Position numbers and translations under genes: made by a program. A model generated the notes under the pieces. That model made no database searches. It saw only the letters and a program-made list of their open reading frames with translations, and was not told the DNA's origin. 64,000 nucleotides of DNA from Pseudomonas fortuita (GTDB taxonomy: Bacteria; Pseudomonadota; Gammaproteobacteria; Pseudomonadales; Pseudomonadaceae): assembly GCF_026898135.2 (NCBI RefSeq), contig NZ_CP114035.2, positions 4,505,501-4,569,500 of the forward strand. Reading direction: 5' to 3'. This document shows positions 52,414-62,286 of this stretch, piece after piece. How positions within the stretch are numbered: position 1 is the first letter of the stretch; every line of letters begins with the position of its first letter.

Positions 52414-55400
52414 TCAGTCCGGCAGCCAGGCCTTGCGCCAGTTCCTCAGGTTGTCACCTTCGAGCATCCAGCCGCCCAGCACTGCATCGCGCAGCGCATC
52501 ACCGGCCTTGGCCGTGGCGTCCAGATCCGAGATGTGCATGCGAATGGCATCTACCCAGCCTCGGAAACGGTTTTTCACCAGTGTGACCGGCAAATCGCTG
52601 TAGCCCTGGTAGCAACGCAGGTCGCTGGCGATCACCGGGAAACCACAGGCGCCGTACTCCAGCAGGCGCAGGTTGCTCTTGCACTCGTTGAACAGGTTCT
52701 GTTCGACGGGCGCCAGGGCCAGGTCCAGGTTCATCCTGGCCAGCGTCGCGGGGTATTGCTCAATCGAGACACTCGGGTGGAACTCATGAACATAAGGCCG
52801 CAGCTTGTCCGGGCACATGCCGAAGAACACCCACTCCACCTCATTGGCCAATTCCTTGACCACGTCCGCGATCACTTCCAGGTCGCCCGTGTGGCTCGCC
52901 CCACCCGCCCAGCCGACACGCGGTTTGCGCGACTGCCGGCGCAGGGCCTTGAGGTCTTTCCAGTAGCGGGTGTCCAGCGTGTTGTGCACCACCCGGATAT
53001 CGCCATGCAGGCCTGCGAAGGCCTCGGCCAGCGGCTGGGTGGAGACGACAAAGCGGTCCACATAGGCCAGGCCGCGACGCAGAGAGCGCAGAATGTCCTT
53101 GGGCATGTGCGCCCTGTGCACGCTCTTGAGTGGCAGGTTGGGCAGATAGTCGTCCAGCTCGAAGACCTTGAAGGCCCGCGAAAATGCGTGCATCCGGCGC
53201 ATGTGCTCAATCTGCTCGTCGCCCACCTGGCGCTGCAGGATGATGCTGTCCGGCTGATAGCGCTCAAGCTCCGCTGGCGCCAGATAATTCCACGCCACCA
53301 CCCCCTCGGCCAGCCCCTCGCGGTTGAGCGTATCCAGCGGCTGAATGACCCGGTAGTTGCCACACCCCCCTCTGTCCGCCGCATGGGCAAGGACAGTCGG
53401 CAGCGGTTTCCAGGACGACAACGGTCGCCAGCTCAGACCGGAGGGCGCCAGGCCGAGGCCATTGTTGGAAGACAGCGAGAAATTCGGGTTGTGGAGCGGG
53501 TCGCGTGCCAATACAGGCAGCCAGCGGTCATACAACGCATCTTCTTCTGCGGCGGTGGCCGGCGTTACAGCATCCTCACTGAGCAGCAACTGCACACGCG
53601 GCGTCCACACGTTCAGGTAGCCGCCACGGTGCAGGCGCAGGCACAGATCAACATCCGTCCAGCGCTGCAACTCGGGCGCCTCGTCGAAACCGCCTGCCTC
53701 CAGGAACAGGCTTTTGCTCACCAGCAAGCACTTGCCGCTGACTGCGACATAGTTCTGATCGATTTGCAGGCGCTGCAGATAGCCGGACGCGTCCATCGGC
53801 TGACCAGCAAAGGCTTCGCCAACAGGGCCATTCAGGCCAAGCACGTAACCGGCATGGCTGATGGTGGCGTCCCCCGCCACCAGTTTGGCCCCCACTACGC
53901 CGACTTCCTGGCGCATGCCGTGGTTGAGCATCTGCTGCAACCAATCGTTATCGAGCACCGCTGCGCCTTCGTCCAGCCACAGCAAGAAATCACCACGGGC
54001 CTGCCCGGCAGCCTGGTTGCGCATTTGCACAGGCGCCATGCCTGCCGGGAATCGCATGCAACGAATGGCATCGGTGCCAAGCCGGGCAACGTTGTCGAGC
54101 CAGCTGTTTACTGCCGGGCTGGCATTATCACGCGCCAGCAGCAGCACCTCGTAGTTTCGATAGGTTGTCTTCTCCAGAATGGTTTCCATGCAACGCTGCA
54201 CCCGCTCGGTGCTGTTGCCCTGGAGCAGAATCAGGATGCTGACCGGTGCGTCACCGGGGGCGCCATAGTCGAGATCATAACGACCGGGCAGACGAGACCC
54301 GACGCGGGCGTGGGCAAAGCCGCGGGTCTGCAGATGGCGCTGAATGACACCACGCTCGTCCGGGCAGTCGCGCAGCGACGGGGCATCACAGACCAACAAC
54401 GGCTCGCTGATATGCCCCAACCCCTCGAAACCGGCAGACTCGATAAGGCGCAGGATGTAATCCAGCTCGAATGCCTGGCCGGCCTCCTGGCGGAAGCCCC
54501 CCATCTCCAGCCACACCTGACGGTTGAACAGCCAGTGGCGTGACAGGCTTGCCGGCAAACTGAGCAGCAGATCAAGGTTGAGATCAGGGCGCAGCGCGGC
54601 GCCCATTTCCGCCCCATCGAAACGCAACCCTTCATCGCCATATACGGCACGACAGCCTGGCGCCGCCAACAGATCAAGCGCGGCAATCAGCAAGCCGCTC
54701 GCAGTGAACTCACTCCCCGCCTCTACCAGCATGAACCAGTCGAACTCACCCGCCTGAACTGCCTGGTTCAGCTGATCGCCCAGACTGGCATCGGTCAAAC
54801 GCATGAAATGCAGCTTGTCCTGCGCCGAAGTCGCGGGTGCCTCGCCCCTTGTCAGCGCCACAATTTTCAAAGTGGAATAGAGGCAGTGATCGCTACTCAG
54901 GCTTTGCACAGAGGCTTTCAATGCATCTGCGTGCCCATCAGCGTCAACCACGATAATGCCGATCACAGGGCCGCCCTGATGGGCCTGCAGACGCTGTTCG
55001 ATCAGGCGACTCTGCATGGCATCCGGAATGCGTTCGGCCAGCCAGGTTTGCAGTGTCAACGCCTTGGGCTTGCCACCCAGATGCTCCAGCATTTGCTGGC
55101 GCCCGCGCTGTACTTCTTCGCTGCCGACGTCGCCATGGCGCGCATACAGCTCGCGATAAAGCGCTGGGTAATCTTTCAGTGCCTGCTCGGAGCGTCGTGC
55201 AGGTGCATTGTCGTCCCGGCGCATACGGACTTCCACCGTCTCGCTGCGCACATGATGGAAAGCGCTTCGCGCACTCAGGCGCATGAGGAAATCCCAATCC
55301 TCCAGCCCTGCCAGCGACTCGTCGAAGTCCCCCACGGCGAGGGCAAGCGCGCGTGGGCAGGCAAAGGTGTTGATCGGGATGTAGTTGTTTACAAGCAAAC

Positions 55401-57276
55401 GCTCTCGCGAGTAGGCCTCGTGTGGATAGCGTTGTTCACGCGACACCTCGGTCCGCTTGCCTGCCGCAATGGTTTCCTGAATGAAGACTGCATCCGTGTA
55501 CACCACACTGTCGGGGTGGGTATCCAGCGCTTTGGCCAATGTTTCAAGATGGTCAGGCAGGTACAGGTCGTCGTCGTCCAGATACACGACGTACCGACCC
55601 CGGGCCACGTGCAACGCGGTATTACGGGCTGCGGCAGGGCCGCGATTACGGCCTTGGCGGATGTACGTGACAGGGAAATCGTACTCAGCCAGCAGCGACT
55701 CGACCGGGTCACCGTTGTCATTGACCAGGATGACGTCAAGGTCCTTGAAGGACTGATGAGCAATGCTGTCCAGCGCATCCTTGAGCAATTGCGGGCGGTT
55801 GTAGGTGGTCAGGATAACAGAGAACAACGTCTCATCTTGCTGCCGCGCCTGTTCTTCCAGGCGCTCGCAAAGCCGGCGCGCCCGGGCCCCCAGCTCGGAA
55901 CCCTGCTCGTCAGGATACAGATCCAGACGCCGCTTGAGGTGCCCCGCCACCTCGCGCTCACGCCCGTGAAGGTGATGCTGCGCATTGCGCTCGAATACGC
56001 CTTCGACAATGGCCAGGTGCCCCATCAATGGCTCGCTGGAGGCATAAAACCCGCTCGAATACTGCGCACCATGCCAGCGATAGCTGACACCCGGCATGTC
56101 GACGTAGGCGAAATCGGGGTAACGCTCCGCCATCTGCACGACCATTTCCCAGTCACCAGCACCGTAGGTGTTCCCCGGCTTCCAGACACTGCAAAACGCT
56201 TCACGCCGGTAGATTACCGCCGAGGGCGTCATGTAAAGGTCGTGGATCAACAGATCAGCGACTTCATTGCGCTCGCCTACGTAATCGCCATTGCGGTATC
56301 CCGGATGGCGAGACCGGTTCAAGGGCTGCCCGGCACCATCGACCCAGCGAATGCCGGTATAGCCCACTGCAACGTTGGGATTGTTTTCCAGCGTGGGCAG
56401 CAAACGCGTCAGGTGCCCCGGGTTGAAATAGTCATCGGCGGAAAGGAACGTGAAATAACGCCCCTGTGCGATACGCAAGCCATTTCGCCAGTTGTAACCC
56501 GGGCCGTAATTGTATCGGTTACGGATGTAACGCACTTTCGGGTTGCTCGCGAATGCCGCCATTACCTCAGCGGTATCGTCCGTGGAAGCGTTGTCCAGGA
56601 CCAGGATCTCGATATTGTCCACACCCTGATCGAGCACCGACTGAACACACTGGGCCAGATAACGCCCGTAGTTGTAGGTGGGGATGACTACGCTCAGCAG
56701 CGGCTCGACGTGGCGTACGGCGGCCGCATCATCGGCGATGGCGCAGGTTACCTGATAAAGCCAGTAGTCTGCCGAGCAGTGGTAATTGCGGGAGTGATCA
56801 CGGTCTTGCGCTTCCCGCGTAATTGGCCACGCTTGCAATTCGAGCCCATCGCCCTCAGCAAGCCTCAAACTGCCGATGTAGGTCCGCGAATGAGCCGTAC
56901 GCCCTGACCATGCCTGGACCAACACTTTACTGAAAGACGCGTCTTCTTGCAGCGCCTCCGACTGCTCGGCATTACGCAGGAGCAGATACCGTTGCGCCTG
57001 CGCTGGCAACTGCAACGGCAACTGAGCCTGGCGCGGATGGGCAATCAGCAGGACAGCATCGGCCTCATCTTCGGCACTGGTAGCCCGTTCGAACCAGATT
57101 CCGTTGCTGACGCCATAGACCGCCAGGGGCTCCAGCGGCAATTGCCCCTTCAGTGCTTGCCAATCAGCATCGGACAGCAGGAATGCCTGCTGATCGCCCA
57201 GGCAATAGCCGGCAACCCGTACCCGCCAAGGTTGCCCGATACAACGACCACCCGCGATCAAAGCCCAATTCGTCAT
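52414..57276 (-). CDS. Giant multidomain glycosyltransferase (flagellin glycosylation type)
   Basis: A 1620-residue protein. An unrecognised N-terminal region (1-190) precedes GT2 domain 1 (about 193-420; S-V-V-I-P-T-Y-N-Y-G, D-D at 281-282), GT2 domain 2 (about 484-700; S-V-I-L-T-T-Y-N-R-P, four Asp at 567-570), a weaker GT2-like domain from about 770, another from about 1015 (P-V-S-I-L-I-L-L-Q-G-N-S-T), and a GT-B-like C-terminus from about 1300 (G-G-C-G-N-Y-R-V, then L-L-E-Y-G-A-C-G-F-P-V-I-A). It resembles the large glycosyltransferases (FgtA type) that modify flagellin in P. aeruginosa and P. syringae. ATG 57276 with GGGGAG 7 bases upstream. Last gene of the cluster, next to fleSR. Confidence 0.82.
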   Translation of the reverse strand: MTNWALIAGGRCIGQPWRVRVAGYCLGDQQAFLLSDADWQALKGQLPLEPLAVYGVSNGIWFERATSAEDEADAVLLIAHPRQAQLPLQLPAQAQRYLLLRNAEQSEALQEDASFSKVLVQAWSGRTAHSRTYIGSLRLAEGDGLELQAWPITREAQDRDHSRNYHCSADYWLYQVTCAIADDAAAVRHVEPLLSVVIPTYNYGRYLAQCVQSVLDQGVDNIEILVLDNASTDDTAEVMAAFASNPKVRYIRNRYNYGPGYNWRNGLRIAQGRYFTFLSADDYFNPGHLTRLLPTLENNPNVAVGYTGIRWVDGAGQPLNRSRHPGYRNGDYVGERNEVADLLIHDLYMTPSAVIYRREAFCSVWKPGNTYGAGDWEMVVQMAERYPDFAYVDMPGVSYRWHGAQYSSGFYASSEPLMGHLAIVEGVFERNAQHHLHGREREVAGHLKRRLDLYPDEQGSELGARARRLCERLEEQARQQDETLFSVILTTYNRPQLLKDALDSIAHQSFKDLDVILVNDNGDPVESLLAEYDFPVTYIRQGRNRGPAAARNTALHVARGRYVVYLDDDDLYLPDHLETLAKALDTHPDSVVYTDAVFIQETIAAGKRTEVSREQRYPHEAYSRERLLVNNYIPINTFACPRALALAVGDFDESLAGLEDWDFLMRLSARSAFHHVRSETVEVRMRRDDNAPARRSEQALKDYPALYRELYARHGDVGSEEVQRGRQQMLEHLGGKPKALTLQTWLAERIPDAMQSRLIEQRLQAHQGGPVIGIIVVDADGHADALKASVQSLSSDHCLYSTLKIVALTRGEAPATSAQDKLHFMRLTDASLGDQLNQAVQAGEFDWFMLVEAGSEFTASGLLIAALDLLAAPGCRAVYGDEGLRFDGAEMGAALRPDLNLDLLLSLPASLSRHWLFNRQVWLEMGGFRQEAGQAFELDYILRLIESAGFEGLGHISEPLLVCDAPSLRDCPDERGVIQRHLQTRGFAHARVGSRLPGRYDLDYGAPGDAPVSILILLQGNSTERVQRCMETILEKTTYRNYEVLLLARDNASPAVNSWLDNVARLGTDAIRCMRFPAGMAPVQMRNQAAGQARGDFLLWLDEGAAVLDNDWLQQMLNHGMRQEVGVVGAKLVAGDATISHAGYVLGLNGPVGEAFAGQPMDASGYLQRLQIDQNYVAVSGKCLLVSKSLFLEAGGFDEAPELQRWTDVDLCLRLHRGGYLNVWTPRVQLLLSEDAVTPATAAEEDALYDRWLPVLARDPLHNPNFSLSSNNGLGLAPSGLSWRPLSSWKPLPTVLAHAADRGGCGNYRVIQPLDTLNREGLAEGVVAWNYLAPAELERYQPDSIILQRQVGDEQIEHMRRMHAFSRAFKVFELDDYLPNLPLKSVHRAHMPKDILRSLRRGLAYVDRFVVSTQPLAEAFAGLHGDIRVVHNTLDTRYWKDLKALRRQSRKPRVGWAGGASHTGDLEVIADVVKELANEVEWVFFGMCPDKLRPYVHEFHPSVSIEQYPATLARMNLDLALAPVEQNLFNECKSNLRLLEYGACGFPVIASDLRCYQGYSDLPVTLVKNRFRGWVDAIRMHISDLDATAKAGDALRDAVLGGWMLEGDNLRNWRKAWLPD

Positions 57277-57354
57277 GCTGTCACTCCCCTAAATTGTTGC
57301 TCGCTTGCTGCAGGCAATGCGGCGCCTGTCGGCACGCAGCCGGTATGCCCTGAA

Positions 57355-58758
57355 TCACGCGGATTCAGCCAGTTCTTTCCAGGACACGATGCGCGCCTGC
57401 GTCCTGAGATGTTGGCGAATGATCGCTTCGATGTAATGTTCATGGTCGCGCTCGGAACTGATGATCACGACATCGTCCGCCCCGACCTGTTCGCTTATCC
57501 AGGCCAGCGGCTGAATGGGTACGCCAAGCATTTGATTGCCCTGGCGGTTGAGGTTGGAATCGATGCAGGCAACGACCTGGCTGCTGCTCTTCTCGGCTTC
57601 AAGAATCAGCAGCGCAGCGATGAAGGCGCTGCCAAAGATGATGATTCGGCGCCCCTCCAGGCTGGCGAGAATGCTCGCCGATGGACTCTCACTAGCTCTG
57701 CGCGCCCAGCTCAGGAGTTTCTGGGTTGCGCCGGCATGTCCGCAGACCGACAGTTTCTCCAGCTGGCTTGTTTGTTCAGTCAACGATAGAAACTGGGCAA
57801 GCAGAACCACAGGCAAGCCCGCCAGAAAGGCGTCGGGTGCTTGCTGCATATTGCGCTGCAGGTTCGCGGCAGCTTTGCCGGTTTTGCTCAGAACGCCCTT
57901 GCTGATTGCCCTGCCCGGCTGGGTGGTAATCGCCTCCTGAATTTCGAAGCGCGCTGTGCAGGCATCGAAATGCAGAGCCTCTGCCTGCATACCGGGCACA
58001 CCCTTGGCGATGCGTTTGAGCCCTTGATAGAGGGCGACGCCTGGCAGCGACAGGCTTGCCACATGGGAGAACTGCTTGGTATGCACGCGACGGCGCAGCA
58101 ATGGTTGGTCAAGGTAGCCTATGGCATGCCGGCGGTTGATGCGCGCCGGTAACAGCACGTCCTCGATGCCCGCCGCGTCCTTTGTCTGCTTGCGAGGAGC
58201 GTCGCCGAGGTAGCGGTGTACCGCATAGGACTTGGGCAGTACGGCCCGCTCCAGCATCACGCCGCTGGGCATCGGCCACAGCCGCTCCTTGAGGAAACTG
58301 CTGACGTATTCCCCGGGCGCGAAAACCCGCTCCGAGCCGAGCATGGCGCTGCCGTCGACCAGCGCATGGCCATCCTGATCGATGTCGCTGACGCGCGTCC
58401 ATACCATCCGCACCTCAGGGTGGCAGTCCATGAAACGCATCTGCCGCTCCAGCATATCGCGCTCCATGATGTCATCGTCGTGGGTCACAATCACCCGATG
58501 CCCCAAGGCAAGGTGATAAGCCGAAAGGCAGTTGAACTCCACGGTGGAAACATTGCTGGCGTTCCTGACATAACGGATTCGCGGGTCCTGCAAGCCGAGG
58601 ATGAACTGCGCAGTCCCGTCACTGCTGTTATTGTCGAGAACCAGCAGTTCAAAATGCTCATAGCTCTGCCCGAGCACGGCAGCAATGGACTGCTCCAAGT
58701 AGTGCACCCGATTGTAAGTCAGCAGGGCAACAGTCAGCGGCGGAATGGCGGGTTTCAT
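57355..58758 (-). CDS. Family 2 glycosyltransferase with C-terminal Rossmann-like module
   Basis: A 467-residue protein. The GT-A domain (about 5-240) has V-A-L-L-T-Y-N-R-V, D-N-N-S-S-D-G-T-A and the D-D-D motif in T-H-D-D-D-I. A helical middle leads to a C-terminal nucleotide-binding-like module (about 370-460: R-R-I-I-I-F-G-S-A-F, then V-A-C-I-D-S-N-L-N-R-Q-G and V-V-I-I-S-S), which also ends the methyltransferases at 59702 and 63313. ATG overlaps the FkbM gene stop by 4 bases. Substrate unknown. Confidence 0.85.
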   Translation of the reverse strand: MKPAIPPLTVALLTYNRVHYLEQSIAAVLGQSYEHFELLVLDNNSSDGTAQFILGLQDPRIRYVRNASNVSTVEFNCLSAYHLALGHRVIVTHDDDIMERDMLERQMRFMDCHPEVRMVWTRVSDIDQDGHALVDGSAMLGSERVFAPGEYVSSFLKERLWPMPSGVMLERAVLPKSYAVHRYLGDAPRKQTKDAAGIEDVLLPARINRRHAIGYLDQPLLRRRVHTKQFSHVASLSLPGVALYQGLKRIAKGVPGMQAEALHFDACTARFEIQEAITTQPGRAISKGVLSKTGKAAANLQRNMQQAPDAFLAGLPVVLLAQFLSLTEQTSQLEKLSVCGHAGATQKLLSWARRASESPSASILASLEGRRIIIFGSAFIAALLILEAEKSSSQVVACIDSNLNRQGNQMLGVPIQPLAWISEQVGADDVVIISSERDHEHYIEAIIRQHLRTQARIVSWKELAESA

Positions 58759-59702
58759 GGTAAGGCGCGCACCAGGTCAGGAATATCACGGTGCTTCTGC
58801 CCGTGTAGAAAGACGAAATTGGTTTCCTGGGTTTGCTCGTCAATGCCCGGGCATGGACGTAGTCCCTCGTTGCTCAGGGTATAGGCCTGATAGCCAAGAC
58901 GACCAAGCCGTTCCACGACCTCATTGGGGTGGTAGTCAAACTTCCTGGCCCACTTCCTCAACAGTTCGATCAGAATCACAGGCTTGTGTTGGGCGAGCAT
59001 CGCCTCGCCGCCCTGGATCACCATCAACTCCGCCCCTTCCACATCGCACTTGATGAGCTGGGGCGCCAGCTCATGCTGGGCGCAAAAGCTATCCAGCGTC
59101 GTGGCCGGGCAGCATACCTTCTGAAGACTTTCCTGGCGGCCGGGTTGCCCGGCCAGTACCTGGGAAGTGGCGCCGGAGCAGTTGGGCGTGTAAAGAAACT
59201 CCAGCGTCGCCTGCTGGTTGGAAAAGGCCAGCCGGTGCGCCTCTATGTTGAACAAGCCGTTGTGGCGGATGTTGCGCTCGAGAATCTCATGGGTATGGGG
59301 GATCGGTTCGAAGGCGTAAATCCGCGCCGACGGGCAATGCCGAGCCAGCGCCAGGGCATACCAGCCGCAATTGGCGCCGATGTCCAGAATCACCGCGTTT
59401 TCCTGGGTTATGGCTTTGAGGAACTCGGTTTCCTGTGTTTCATAGGCACGGAAGTTCATCAGGGTGCAGGGCACCAGATGCTGGTCCTGGGGGTCCACAA
59501 ACAACTCGATCTGCTGCGAGCGGGAACGCACGAAGATGCCCTCTGGCAGAATGCGCAAAGACTCCACATCGGTACCGGCGATAAACTCAGGGTACTCGAA
59601 CAGGCTGGTGTGCCGCGCGTGAATGGCTTCGATGTAATCCTGCTTGGCAGAGCCCCCGGCCTCATAGGCCGTACGGATGTGGTTGAGCGTGTTCATCGGC
59701 AT
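58755..59702 (-). CDS. FkbM family methyltransferase
   Basis: A 315-residue SAM-dependent methyltransferase of the FkbM family. SAM site motif V-I-L-D-I-G-A-N-C-G-W-Y near residue 107, the acidic Y-A-F-E-P-I-P segment, and the family motif I-K-C-D-V-E-G-A-E near 218 are intact. Such enzymes O-methylate sugars in glycan clusters. Its start overlaps the stop of the upstream methyltransferase gene, so they are coupled. Confidence 0.9.
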   Translation of the reverse strand: MPMNTLNHIRTAYEAGGSAKQDYIEAIHARHTSLFEYPEFIAGTDVESLRILPEGIFVRSRSQQIELFVDPQDQHLVPCTLMNFRAYETQETEFLKAITQENAVILDIGANCGWYALALARHCPSARIYAFEPIPHTHEILERNIRHNGLFNIEAHRLAFSNQQATLEFLYTPNCSGATSQVLAGQPGRQESLQKVCCPATTLDSFCAQHELAPQLIKCDVEGAELMVIQGGEAMLAQHKPVILIELLRKWARKFDYHPNEVVERLGRLGYQAYTLSNEGLRPCPGIDEQTQETNFVFLHGQKHRDIPDLVRALP

Positions 59703-60868
59703 TACCGGGCTCCGGTTGCGAGGCTGAGGATTCTGCCGCGCCAGTGATGTTGCTGGGTCAGTGTGTCGCGGATCTCTGCAGCGTAAGTGGTACTGGCAAT
59801 GAAGACCGTGGCCCCCTGGTGCTGCGCCAGCTCATCGGGGCCGGTAATGGTCAAACCGAGCAGGGATTTGCCCTGCAGGTTCCTGTTCCGGTCGACGATG
59901 CCGCAGATATTGGCCTTGCCCAGCCGGGTATCGCAGAGCAACCGGCTGGTAAGCGCGCCAGCACCCCAGATCAGCACCGGCTCAGCACTGGCCTCCAGTT
60001 GCTGGGCCAGCGCTTCCACCGGGCGCAATACCTGCCGTGAAAGCTCGACATAACTGAGCAGGCTGGCAGCCGCCACAGCATCAACCGTGAAACGCTTCGC
60101 GGCCGGGCTGGTCTTGCGGTACATGGCCAGCAGGTAATGGTTGTCGTAGAAATCGTTGTGCTGGGAGATCACCGTCACTTTCTCGAAGCCGTTAGCCGCC
60201 AGCAGGTTGTCGAGGCTGGCAGCACTGAAGAAGTTGATGTGTTCCAGTGCAAACTCGAGGAAGGGCTCAGCCGGCGGCGTCTTGCCGAAGGCTTCGGCAT
60301 CGGGAACAGCGATGAACAGATAGCCGTCATCCGCCAGCAGCGCCGCAATCTTCGCCAGGCTGTTGCGCAGGTCGGCAATATGCTCCAGCACGCCGCAAAG
60401 ACTGATCAACTGGAAGCGCTCTTCAGTGACGAAAGCATCCACGGTCGCGCTTCTGATCTCCACCCCGTAGATTTCGCGCGCCAGCTTGGCAGCAGCCGGG
60501 CTAGGTTCCATACCGAGTAGCCGCTGGAAGCCGGCCTGCTGGAAATGTGCAAGGAAATGCCCCATGCCCGAACCGATATCGAGGATGCGAGCGTCGCTTG
60601 CCAAGTCTGCATACTGCTCGACGAAGTGGAAAAAATCCCCATGAATCCGCGCCAATCCGGGCGGCAGGTCAGTATGCAGGTGATGCTCGACGTTCTGATA
60701 GAACTGATCGAGCGCCGACTGATCCGGAATGTCGCTGGCGTAGGCAAAACCGCAGTTCCGACAGGCCACCACATCGTAATGGACTGCCTGGGGAAGCCCC
60801 GGGAACAGAAAATGCTGACGGTGCAATTGCTCCGGATGGCTTGCGCCACAAATTTCACACGCTCTCAT
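59702..60868 (-). CDS. Three-domain sugar C-methyltransferase-like protein
   Basis: A 388-residue protein with the layout of NDP-sugar C-methyltransferases: an N-terminal zinc-binding part (C4-x-x-C7 and C36-x-x-C39), a SAM domain (R-I-L-D-I-G-S-G-M-G-H-F, C-G-V-L-E-H-I) and a C-terminal module (about 300-388: P-V-L-I-W-G-A-G-A-L-T). It would methylate a 4-keto-deoxy sugar or a related intermediate. Start ATG 60868 gives the Cys-rich N-terminus; the frame stays open upstream into the pyruvyltransferase gene. Confidence 0.85.
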   Translation of the reverse strand: MRACEICGASHPEQLHRQHFLFPGLPQAVHYDVVACRNCGFAYASDIPDQSALDQFYQNVEHHLHTDLPPGLARIHGDFFHFVEQYADLASDARILDIGSGMGHFLAHFQQAGFQRLLGMEPSPAAAKLAREIYGVEIRSATVDAFVTEERFQLISLCGVLEHIADLRNSLAKIAALLADDGYLFIAVPDAEAFGKTPPAEPFLEFALEHINFFSAASLDNLLAANGFEKVTVISQHNDFYDNHYLLAMYRKTSPAAKRFTVDAVAAASLLSYVELSRQVLRPVEALAQQLEASAEPVLIWGAGALTSRLLCDTRLGKANICGIVDRNRNLQGKSLLGLTITGPDELAQHQGATVFIASTTYAAEIRDTLTQQHHWRGRILSLATGAR

Positions 60869-60942
60869 ATCGCCTACCCTGAACTTTACGAACGGCCTTG
60901 CCAAAACAGAAGACGCAACAATAACTGGCCAAAAAAGCGGTC

Positions 60943-62286
60943 TTAGCCCGCCTGTGTATTGAGGCGAGAACGGTACCAACTTTGAGAAATATCACGGATC
61001 TGGGCAAGCCTCACAAAGGCCTCGTCCGGAATCCCGGCGCAAATGGCAAGTTGCTGCTCCAGGTTAAACATTTCTTCGGGTGAGTAACGGGGGATTCGCT
61101 CCTCGCCGGCCACCTGCACGTCAGGCGCGGGCTCCCAGCAGTCAATAATCGAACCCGCTGCATCGATATTGCCGTCCAGCCCAAGCGCGCGCAGCGTCTG
61201 AACGAATCGCGCATACGTGTCCTGATACTGCGAAAGCGTTGCGGTGTAGTCACAGCGTGACAAGAAGAAGTTGATATCCATTGATGCGGGCAGTTCATGT
61301 TCCGCCACAAACGGCAGTGAAAAGAACTCGCACATTTCCCGCACCCTTGAATCGTGCGCAATGAAAACGGCAGGTTTTCCGGCATGGATCGCCGGCGTCA
61401 AACCGTGCATTCTGGCCCCGAACACAAAATCCATCGACCCGAGGAATTCCTTCCACAGGCTGTAGTTTGTAAAGTAGCGAACGCGCTTTTGTTTCAACAA
61501 GGCAAGCACAGGCGCCAAGTCTTTATAGAACCGCCGCGCCGCATGGATATCGGCCCCGCTGACTTTCCCGGGGTAATAGAGTGCCTGCGTAAGCAGGCCA
61601 AAGACCTGCTCGACATAGTAATAATTCTGCTCACTCGCAAGGCGAAGAAAGTCGTCGATCCGGCTATGCCGATTGCCCTGATAATTCGAGTAGCACACCG
61701 CAACCTTTTCAGGGTTGCTCGGCACCTCCAGCAAGGACGTGCGCAGCGCAGGGCCATTCAAGTAGAGGGATGGGCAGCCTAAGGGAACGGCATTCTTGAT
61801 CCCGAGGCTATTCAGCACATCCGCTGAATAATAACCGCGCGTCCCCACCACCGGCGACCTATCAGCGATCACATTCAGATAGCGGACCACCGCAGGCGAA
61901 AGCTGCTTGTGGAACCCAGGCTGATAATCGTACTCCCTGGCTTGAATGGATTCGCCAAGGCTGAAAAAAGGAATCTTCAGTTTTTCGATAAAGTCCGTAA
62001 CGTAGGCGTAAGGATAACCATCCTGGTCATACGGAGGCGGCGCAATCCTGCAAGGGATGAAAAATATCACCTTGGAGAATCGTTCATTGACCTCTTCTGC
62101 GGTCATCCGAAAGTTCCAGGCCTCAAAATTGCGCCCCGAAGTCAACAGCGCGCCGGCATGGGCGTAAACAATATCCCCAATGTTGATAAATTGGGAATGA
62201 TACTGGTAATTGGCCCCTGTCTTTTTAATCCCCTCAGGCGGGGGAAGGTAACCAATCAGAGTCGGACGCGAATCGGGAGCGTTCAT
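60943..62286 (-). CDS. Polysaccharide pyruvyl transferase family protein
   Basis: A 447-residue protein of the pyruvyl transferase family (GT-B-like fold), which adds a ketal-linked pyruvate to sugars using phosphoenolpyruvate. Family segments: F-I-N-I-G-D-I-V-Y at the N-terminus and F-G-A-R-M-H-G-L-T-P-A-I-H-A-G-K-P near residue 310. Composition is lower in GC than the neighbours. ATG 62286 overlaps the epimerase stop by 4 bases; a 74-base gap follows. Confidence 0.82.
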   Translation of the reverse strand: MNAPDSRPTLIGYLPPPEGIKKTGANYQYHSQFINIGDIVYAHAGALLTSGRNFEAWNFRMTAEEVNERFSKVIFFIPCRIAPPPYDQDGYPYAYVTDFIEKLKIPFFSLGESIQAREYDYQPGFHKQLSPAVVRYLNVIADRSPVVGTRGYYSADVLNSLGIKNAVPLGCPSLYLNGPALRTSLLEVPSNPEKVAVCYSNYQGNRHSRIDDFLRLASEQNYYYVEQVFGLLTQALYYPGKVSGADIHAARRFYKDLAPVLALLKQKRVRYFTNYSLWKEFLGSMDFVFGARMHGLTPAIHAGKPAVFIAHDSRVREMCEFFSLPFVAEHELPASMDINFFLSRCDYTATLSQYQDTYARFVQTLRALGLDGNIDAAGSIIDCWEPAPDVQVAGEERIPRYSPEEMFNLEQQLAICAGIPDEAFVRLAQIRDISQSWYRSRLNTQAG

